From assembly GCA_035293245.1 (NCBI GenBank), contig DATDOO010000348.1, positions 1 through 29,014 on the forward strand: DNA of 29,014 bases, read 5' to 3'. This document shows, piece after piece, positions 23,464 to 29,014 of this stretch. The DNA is from DATDOO01 sp035293245. GTDB taxonomy: Bacteria > Pseudomonadota > Gammaproteobacteria > Methylococcales > Methylococcaceae. Both the position numbers and the translations under genes were made by a program. How positions within the stretch are numbered: position 1 is the stretch's first letter; each line of letters starts with the position of its first letter. The notes beneath the pieces are model-generated. The model saw nothing but the letters and a program-made list of their open reading frames with translations. It made no database searches and was not told the DNA's origin.

Positions 23464-26301
23464 CTTCACCATCTCGTGAAAGCCCCCGCCGCCCGCCAAC
23501 AACGTGGCGCATTCTTCCGGCGGCAGGGGGCGGCTGTAGTAATAGCCTTGCAGTTCGTCGCAGTTCAGCGCCTTGAGGCGGTCGCGCTGTTCCTGGGTTT
23601 CCACCCCTTCGGCGACGGTTTTGAGGCGCAGGCTGCGGGCCATGCCGATGATGGCGCTGACGATGGCCGCGTCTTCCGGATCGGTGATGATGTCGCGCAC
23701 GAAGGACTTGTCGATTTTCAGCTTGTCGATGGGCAGGCGCTTGAGATAAGAGAGAGAAGAATAGCCAGTGCCGAAGTCGTCGACCGCGAGGGTCACACCC
23801 AGCTCGCGGATGCCGTGCAGCATGTCCAGCTTGGCTTCCGCGTCATGCATGAGGGCGGATTCGGTCAGTTCCAGCTCCAGGCAGTGGGCTGCAAGATTGC
23901 AACTTTGGAGCGCCTGTTCCAGGCTGGCGAGGAAGTCGCGGTGGTTGAATTGCAGTGCGGAGATGTTCACCGCCACCGGGATGCGCGGCAGTCCGGCGTC
24001 TTGCCAGGCCTTGTTCTGCCGGCAGGCTTCGCGCAGCACCCACGTGCCGATGGCGATGATCAGGCCGCTTTCCTCGGCGAGGGGGATGAAGCTGCCGGGA
24101 GGGATCATGCCTTGTTCGGGATGCCGCCAGCGGATCAAAGCTTCCACGGCGACGACCTGGCCGCTGCGCAGACTGATTTGCGGCTGGTAATGCAACAAGA
24201 GTTCGCCCCGTTCCAAGGCGCGGCGCAGGCCGGATTCCAGCGACAGGGTGAGCAGGGTTTGCGCGTTGAGTTCCTGGGTATAGAACTGGTAATTGTTCCG
24301 GCCCAGGTTCTTGGCGTGGTACATGGCGGCGTCGGCGTTCTTGATGAGCGTTTCCGCGTTGGCGCCGTCCTGGGGGTAGAGGCTGATGCCGATACTGGGG
24401 CTGATGGCGATGTCGTGCTGCTCGATGAGGAAATGCCCGTGCATGGTGTCCAGCACCTTTTGCGCCACCACGCCGGCGGTGCGGGCATCGTCCACGCTGT
24501 TGAGCAGGATGACGAACTCATCGCCCCCCAGCCGGGATACCGTATCGCCTTCCCGGACGCAGCGGCGCAAGCGTCCGGACACGCCGACCAGCAACTCGTC
24601 CCCGGCCTGATGGCCTAGGGAGTCGTTGACGATCTTGAAACGGTCCAGGTCGATGAACAGCACGGCCACCAGGTCGCGGCTGCGCTGGGCCTGGGCGATG
24701 GCCTGGCGGATGCGGTCGTGCAACAGGAGGCGGTTGGGCAGATTGGTGAGCGCGTCGTGGTGGGCCAGGTGTTCGATGCGCGCGGCGGCGGCCTTGCGTT
24801 CGGTGATGTCGGAAAACATGCCCACATAGTTGACGATTTCGCCCGCCTCGTTGCGCACCGTGCTGACCGACAGCCATTCCGGGTAAATCTCCCCGTTCTT
24901 GCGCCGGTTCCAGATTTCGCCGCTCCAGCCACCGTTCAATTGCAGGGATTCCCAGAATATCTGGAAAAAATTCGCATCGTGTCGTCCGGAATTGAGCAGA
25001 TGCGGCGTCTGGCCGACGGCCTCCTCCAACCGGTAGCCGGTGATTTCGCTGAAGGCACGGTTGGCCATGACGATGCGCCGCTCGGGGTCGGTGACCACGA
25101 TGCCTTCGTTGCTGTTCTCGAACACCTGGGCCGCCAGGCGCAATTGCAAAGCCGCCTCCTTTTGCCGGGTGATGTCGCGGATCAAGGAAATGAAGCCGAT
25201 CTGCGCGCCGGCGGCGTTGCGCACCACCGCGCGCGCCAGTTGGCCGAAGAACTGCGAACCGTCTTTGCGGCGATAGTTCACTTCGAGCCCCTGGGAAGGA
25301 TTTCCTCCGGCAATCAGGGCATCGCTTTCCTGGACGGCGGTCCGGTAGTCCCGATCGCTGGGATAAAGCGGATCCGCGGTCTTGCCGAGCAGTTCCGTCT
25401 CGTCGTAACCGAATAACTGGCGGGTGGCCGGATTGACCATGACGATGCGCCGTTCGCTGTCGGTATGGATGACGGCGTCGGGTATGGCGCGGAACAGGGC
25501 TTCCATTTCCGCCTTGCCGAGTGCGATCTGCCGCTGTGCCGCCTCGCGCGCCGCCGCCTGTTCGTCCAACGCATCGAGCATGCGGTTGAAGCCGTTCGCC
25601 AGGATGCCCAATTCGTCGCAACGGTCGAACTTCACCCGGCGGTCGGCATGGCCGCGGCGTACCTGCGCGGCCACGGCCGCCAGCTCGGACAAGGCGCCCG
25701 CCAGACGGCGCGCCATGAGCCAGGCGAACAGCGCGCCGACCCCGATGGCCGCGGCGGTATAAAGCAGCCCGTTGCGGGTGACGGCCGCCAGGCCGGAGGT
25801 GATGTGCGCCTGGCTGATGCCGACCCGCGCCCAGCCGATCAGTTTGTCGTGGGCGAAGACCGGCTCGGCGACGTCCACCAGCCAGCCGTCGTCGACCAGG
25901 ATTTGGGTTTTGGACGGCGCGCCGAGCAGTTTGCCGCTGACCGGGTCGTTGACGTACCAGCCGGCGAGGGCAGGGTCGCTGTGGCCCAGTACCCGGCCTT
26001 GCGGCGAAAGCAGCATGGCGTAGCGCAGGTGCGGGAAGCGCGCCTGGGAACGGATGACTTCCTGCAGGCCGGACACGTCGTTGGCCAGCGTCCAGGATAC
26101 GCTGTTGGCGGCCAGGGTTTCGGCGAGGCTGCGTGCTTGCACCAGGCTTTGTTCCATGAGAAAGCCGCGCTGGCGTCCCACCAGATCGAAAACGAACAGG
26201 GTCATCAGCACCGCGTGCACCAGGATGATGCCCAGCATGAGCTGGCGGCGCAGGGTCTTGCCGCAAACCACCCTGAGCCAGCCGACGATGCCGAGATTCA
26301 T
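23437..26301 (-). CDS. Membrane GGDEF-EAL protein with periplasmic sensor, HAMP and two PAS domains
   Basis: A 954-residue c-di-GMP enzyme. A membrane helix (about 20-42), a periplasmic sensor of PAS/Cache type (about 45-175) and a second helix (178-198) are followed by a HAMP segment (198-250), PAS 1 (262-378) and PAS 2 (388-500). The cyclase domain (510-680) keeps the active-site GGDEF (592-596) and an RxxD inhibitory site (R583 to D586) exactly five residues before it. The phosphodiesterase domain (685-935) keeps EAL (720-722), ELTES and DDFGTGYSSL. Both activities therefore look possible. ATG 26301 overlaps the TGA of the PhnD-like gene (ATGA), so expression is coupled and the lipoprotein probably delivers the signal. 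The last residues come from a repeat. Confidence 0.94.
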   Translation of the reverse strand: MNLGIVGWLRVVCGKTLRRQLMLGIILVHAVLMTLFVFDLVGRQRGFLMEQSLVQARSLAETLAANSVSWTLANDVSGLQEVIRSQARFPHLRYAMLLSPQGRVLGHSDPALAGWYVNDPVSGKLLGAPSKTQILVDDGWLVDVAEPVFAHDKLIGWARVGISQAHITSGLAAVTRNGLLYTAAAIGVGALFAWLMARRLAGALSELAAVAAQVRRGHADRRVKFDRCDELGILANGFNRMLDALDEQAAAREAAQRQIALGKAEMEALFRAIPDAVIHTDSERRIVMVNPATRQLFGYDETELLGKTADPLYPSDRDYRTAVQESDALIAGGNPSQGLEVNYRRKDGSQFFGQLARAVVRNAAGAQIGFISLIRDITRQKEAALQLRLAAQVFENSNEGIVVTDPERRIVMANRAFSEITGYRLEEAVGQTPHLLNSGRHDANFFQIFWESLQLNGGWSGEIWNRRKNGEIYPEWLSVSTVRNEAGEIVNYVGMFSDITERKAAAARIEHLAHHDALTNLPNRLLLHDRIRQAIAQAQRSRDLVAVLFIDLDRFKIVNDSLGHQAGDELLVGVSGRLRRCVREGDTVSRLGGDEFVILLNSVDDARTAGVVAQKVLDTMHGHFLIEQHDIAISPSIGISLYPQDGANAETLIKNADAAMYHAKNLGRNNYQFYTQELNAQTLLTLSLESGLRRALERGELLLHYQPQISLRSGQVVAVEALIRWRHPEQGMIPPGSFIPLAEESGLIIAIGTWVLREACRQNKAWQDAGLPRIPVAVNISALQFNHRDFLASLEQALQSCNLAAHCLELELTESALMHDAEAKLDMLHGIRELGVTLAVDDFGTGYSSLSYLKRLPIDKLKIDKSFVRDIITDPEDAAIVSAIIGMARSLRLKTVAEGVETQEQRDRLKALNCDELQGYYYSRPLPPEECATLLAGGGGFHEMVKGGLGVSTP

Positions 26302-27218
26302 GGAAGCTCCACCGGCCGCACTTCGTCGTTGAAGCGGTGCAGGAAGGCGCGTACCGGCTCGTAGGTTTCCGAGGTCGCCGGCTCGAAGCGGCTCAAGGCC
26401 ATTTTCTCCAGCCAAGCTTGACCGCGTTCGTGCTCGTGCAGGCCGAGCAGCAGCTTTTCCACCTGGCCGGCGATGTCCGCCGCCACGTCGTCGCGCACCA
26501 CCAGGGAGTTGTTGGGCAGCATTTCGGTGACCCACATCACTTTCAGGGCTTCCGCCACATCGGGACGTTCGCGGCTGAAGGCGGCCCACGGCGGCGGCCA
26601 GGTCGCACCCGCCGCGACGTTGCCCAGGTAGACGTTCATCATGGAGGATTCCTGCGAGCCGACGTAGCGGATCTCGACGTCGCGCATCACGTCCAGGCCC
26701 AGGCTGTGCAGGAAGTATTGCGGCAACATGGTCGCCGCCAGCGCCGTCGGCGCCGGAAAGCTCACCGCCTGGCCCTTCAGGTCGCTCACGTTTTGCACCG
26801 GACTGTCCCTGCGCACCAGGATGATGCCGCGGAAATTCTCGTCGTCGCCCATTTTGCCGAACACGCGATAGCCGTGTTTCAGAGCCATGACGGTCTGATA
26901 GGGATTGGGCAGGGCGAAATCGAATGCCCGACCGTAGAGCTTTTCGTTGAAGGCGGCGTAATCGCGCGAAGCCTCCAGGCGGAACACCGCGCCAGGGGTG
27001 TTTTCGTCCAGGTAGTCCATGATCGGGCCGAACATCTCGTGCAGCCGCTCCGGGTTGTGCAGCGGATGCACGGCAAACACGTATTCATGCCGGGCGCTGG
27101 ACGTGGGCGGAGTCTGGCTGTATTGCGGGACGTATTCCTCCGCTTGCCGGGACTGGCCGCAGCCGCCCAGCGCAAGCAACCCCAGCAAAAAATTACATAC
27201 AAACCATAGGGCTTTCAT
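26298..27218 (-). CDS. PhnD-like periplasmic binding lipoprotein
   Basis: A 306-residue substrate-binding protein of the phosphate/phosphonate (PhnD-type) family. The signal peptide MKALWFVCNFLLGLLALGGC ends in a lipobox LGGC with the lipidated Cys20. After a short linker come EYVFAVHPLHNPERLHEMFG, DFALPNPYQTVMAL, the segment around FRGIILVRRDSPVQNVSDLK and GQAVSFPAPTALAATMLPQY, all typical of the family. No ABC permease or ATPase is adjacent. Instead the TGA overlaps the start of a membrane GGDEF-EAL gene, which points to sensing rather than uptake. ATG 27218 is chosen because it gives the complete signal peptide, although no ribosome binding site is evident. The ligand is not readable and need not be phosphonate. 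Confidence 0.88.
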   Translation of the reverse strand: MKALWFVCNFLLGLLALGGCGQSRQAEEYVPQYSQTPPTSSARHEYVFAVHPLHNPERLHEMFGPIMDYLDENTPGAVFRLEASRDYAAFNEKLYGRAFDFALPNPYQTVMALKHGYRVFGKMGDDENFRGIILVRRDSPVQNVSDLKGQAVSFPAPTALAATMLPQYFLHSLGLDVMRDVEIRYVGSQESSMMNVYLGNVAAGATWPPPWAAFSRERPDVAEALKVMWVTEMLPNNSLVVRDDVAADIAGQVEKLLLGLHEHERGQAWLEKMALSRFEPATSETYEPVRAFLHRFNDEVRPVELP

Positions 27219-27288
27219 AGGGAAAAGTTTAACATTGGCTGTAAGCAAACGCTGACACACACCCGTAATCATCGGTAAAACCCTCCCC
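27219..27288. promoter_or_regulatory. Divergent promoter region between the lipoprotein and porin genes
   Basis: Only 70 bases separate two divergent genes, so both promoters must lie here or overlap the coding ends. I looked for a Pho box and found none with correct spacing. No assignable -35/-10 pair is offered. Confidence 0.4.
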
Positions 27289-28590
27289 ATGCATCATGCC
27301 CGCTGCCTGGCCGGCTTTCTTCTACTCCTGATGCCTCCCTTCGCGCCAGCGCACGCCGTCAACTGGGTGGAAGCGCTCGGCGCCGTGCCCGAGGGCAGCG
27401 GCCCCAGCCTGCAGGTGCATGGCTTCATCCAGCCGGAAATCCAGGCCACCGAGAACAGCAAGCTGGTGGCCGGGCCTTGGGCCGGCCAGCGCATGAACGC
27501 CAACCTCATGCGGCCGGAATTCCGCAATCCGGTGGACATCAATGTGGCGCGCTTTCGGCCCGGCATCCGCGGGCGGCTGGTGGACGGCGTCAACTACCGC
27601 GCGGTGATGGAACTGGGCTACAACGCCGCCACCCGCTGGGAGTCCTATCCGCTCTTGCTGGACGCCTATCTCACCTTTACCAGCACTCCGCTGGCCAAGC
27701 TGCGCATCGGCCAGTTCAAGACGCCCATCTCTGAAGAGGCGCAGCAGCCCTATCATTACTTCATCAACTTCGCCAACGTCTCCAATCTGCTGTTGCAGGA
27801 GTTCTTCTTCAAGAACGACGGCTCCGATCCCGCCCGCCGCAACGAACCGACCGGGGCGATTTCCTCTTACCGCGACGTGGGTCTGGAAGCCTTCGACAGC
27901 TACCGCGCCGGGGACTGGGAGCTTTCCTGGGCGGCGATGATCGGCAACGGCAACGGTATCCAGCGCTGGGACAACGACGGCAACCAGGATTTCTACCTGT
28001 TCGGCGCGACGGAATACCTGTTCGGCGGCAGCCAGGGGCCGTACCGCGAAGGCTTGAAATTCTTCGGCTGGTATCAGCACGGCCAGCGCTTTCTCGATAC
28101 GGCCAGCGGCCGGGACGAATTTGAGCGCGAGCGCTGGGGCGGCGGCTTCACCCTGCGCCAAGGGCCATGGCGCTCCACCATGGAATACGCCGGCGGCGAC
28201 GGCATGATCTTCGCGGGCACCGACGGCGCGGCGCGCAACGGCGCGCGCAGCAACGACAGAATCCAGGTCGCCTCTTTCAACGTGCAGCCGGAGGAAAGCG
28301 CCTTCGGTTTTCTCACCGAGGTGGGCTACCGTCTCACCCCGGAATGGGAACTGGAAGCACGCTACGACGAATACACCAGCGGCACGCGCATCGAGGCCAA
28401 CGAACGCTTCTTCCGCACCGTGACCCTGGGGGCGCAGTATTTCTACACCCCGCAAAGCCACGTCACCTTCAACTACGAATTCCGCTCCGCCGACGCGCCC
28501 AACCTGGCCGGCGCCAGCACCGTCAACCGCAACCTGGACCAGCTCGACGACCGGATTTCCATGCAGGTGTTCCACGCCTTCTCGTTCTAG
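27289..28590 (+). CDS. OprP/OprO-like outer-membrane porin
   Basis: A 433-residue outer-membrane protein. A signal peptide (hydrophobic LAGFLLLLMPPFAPAHA) is probably cleaved after A23. The body alternates short amphipathic strands with Gly/Asn/Asp turns, for example NYRAVMELGYNAATRWE, AKLRIGQFKTPIS and WELEARYDEYTSGTR, and ends in Phe, the recognition residue for barrel assembly. IGQFKTPIS and the segment from GLEAFD fit the phosphate-selective porin O/P family. These are trimeric 16-strand anion channels, of which the phosphate-specific ones are induced by phosphate limitation. Specificity cannot be read here. It is divergent from the PhnD-like lipoprotein, suggesting shared control. No good ribosome binding site precedes ATG 27289. 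Confidence 0.85.
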   Translation: MHHARCLAGFLLLLMPPFAPAHAVNWVEALGAVPEGSGPSLQVHGFIQPEIQATENSKLVAGPWAGQRMNANLMRPEFRNPVDINVARFRPGIRGRLVDGVNYRAVMELGYNAATRWESYPLLLDAYLTFTSTPLAKLRIGQFKTPISEEAQQPYHYFINFANVSNLLLQEFFFKNDGSDPARRNEPTGAISSYRDVGLEAFDSYRAGDWELSWAAMIGNGNGIQRWDNDGNQDFYLFGATEYLFGGSQGPYREGLKFFGWYQHGQRFLDTASGRDEFERERWGGGFTLRQGPWRSTMEYAGGDGMIFAGTDGAARNGARSNDRIQVASFNVQPEESAFGFLTEVGYRLTPEWELEARYDEYTSGTRIEANERFFRTVTLGAQYFYTPQSHVTFNYEFRSADAPNLAGASTVNRNLDQLDDRISMQVFHAFSF

Positions 28591-28614
28591 GCGCTGAGGC
28601 GAAAGCGCGTTTTT
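28591..28614 (+). terminator. Weak intrinsic terminator after the porin gene
   Basis: GCGCT (28591-28595) and AGCGC (28604-28608) form a short stem with an eight-base loop, followed by G and five T. The stem is short, so the call is modest. Confidence 0.5.
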
Positions 28615-28651
28615 GCCTTAAACTGGCGCTTTCCGCACCTTCCAGTTCCCT

Positions 28652-29014
28652 ATGACCGACCTTTCCGCAACCCTGCACCAACTGGGCGAGAACGCCGTCG
28701 CCGCCGCGCGCCTGATGAGCAAGGCGGAAACCGCCGCCAAAAATTCCGCCTTGCAGCGCATCGCCGACGGCCTGCTCGCGGAAGAGCCGGCCATCCGCAG
28801 CGCCAACGCCCGCGATTTGCAGGCCGGCAAAGCCGCCGGTCTGGACGCTGCCATGCTCGACCGGCTGGAACTGACCCCCGCGCGGGTGCAGGCCATGGCC
28901 GACGGGGTGCGCCAGGTGGCCGCGCTGCCCGACCCGGTGGGGGAGATCACCGGCCTGACCTACCGGCCGTCCGGCATCCAGGTCGGCAAGATGCGCGTGC
29001 CGCTGGGGGTGATC
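28652..29014 (+). CDS. proA: Gamma-glutamyl phosphate reductase, N-terminal part (partial)
   Basis: The first 121 codons of a gene cut by the window end. The sequence starts MTDLSATLHQLGENAVAAAR, continues with SKAETAAKNSALQRIADGLL, NARDLQAGKAAGLDAAMLDR and ends KMRVPLGVI, all characteristic of ProA. The enzyme reduces glutamyl 5-phosphate to glutamate semialdehyde in proline synthesis with NADPH. The catalytic cysteine lies beyond the window. The ATG at 28652 is the first that includes the family N-terminus. It follows the porin by 61 bases, with a weak terminator between, so it is probably separately expressed. Confidence 0.95.
   Translation, partial: MTDLSATLHQLGENAVAAARLMSKAETAAKNSALQRIADGLLAEEPAIRSANARDLQAGKAAGLDAAMLDRLELTPARVQAMADGVRQVAALPDPVGEITGLTYRPSGIQVGKMRVPLGVI

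Noticed and set aside
24518..26266. Second long minus-strand frame inside the GGDEF-EAL gene
   Set aside because: Arg/Pro-rich and without domains; the frame with PAS, GGDEF and EAL motifs explains the region.
27238..27257. Possible Pho box between the lipoprotein and porin genes
   Set aside because: CTGTAAG is followed by a CTGAC half only at 13 bases spacing instead of 11, and the match to CTGTCAT is poor.
27322..28575. Open frame antisense to the porin
   Set aside because: No signal, no motif and a composition typical of a shadow frame; the plus strand encodes a porin with a signal peptide and terminal Phe.

Overview
The window looks like a GC-rich gammaproteobacterial chromosome segment. 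A methanotroph-like (Methylococcales) or related environmental lineage is a reasonable but unproven guess. Pointers are an NAD-type isocitrate dehydrogenase, a type IV pilin with a sigma-54-like promoter, an OprP-like porin and a lipoprotein/GGDEF-EAL pair. No tRNA, rRNA, CRISPR array, transposase or complete insertion sequence was seen. Apart from the decayed gene at 2918-3495, no stretch over 300 bases lacks a gene.

Layout. 1-2881: the end of an unidentified gene, a FlhG/MinD-like ATPase with an unusually long C-terminal extension, and NAD-dependent isocitrate dehydrogenase. 2918-3495: an Uma2-family gene broken by several frameshifts. 3544-8264 (+): a surface-glycan block with a three-domain glycosyltransferase/methyltransferase/CmcI-like protein, a radical SAM-SPASM protein and a membrane acyltransferase. 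8470-9468 (-): a TPR plus TylF-type methyltransferase. 9634-13761 (+): wecD-like and wecE-like genes (dTDP-Fuc4NAc synthesis), a methyltransferase and a putative glycosyltransferase, closed by a bidirectional terminator. 13819-14241 (-): major type IV pilin. 14490-19915 (-): three tandem, tightly packed TPR-glycosyltransferase paralogues. 19939-21590 (-): a small unknown protein, a GT8-like glycosyltransferase and a DUF2919-like membrane protein. 21650-22506 (-): a MntA/HepT-type toxin-antitoxin pair. 22680-23318 (+): endonuclease III. 23437-27218 (-): a PhnD-like lipoprotein translationally coupled to a membrane GGDEF-EAL protein, divergent from an OprP-like porin (27289-28590, +). 28652-end: the start of proA.

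How the genes may work together. The middle 18 kb reads as an accessory cell-surface glycan locus: nucleotide-sugar synthesis (WecD/WecE), glycosyltransfer, O-methylation (three methyltransferases of different families) and O-acylation. Three TPR-glycosyltransferases stand directly upstream of the pilin gene in the same orientation. Pilin glycosylation or decoration of another surface polymer is therefore plausible, but this is inference. The PhnD-like lipoprotein and the GGDEF-EAL protein overlap by four bases and probably form a periplasmic-ligand to c-di-GMP signalling pair.
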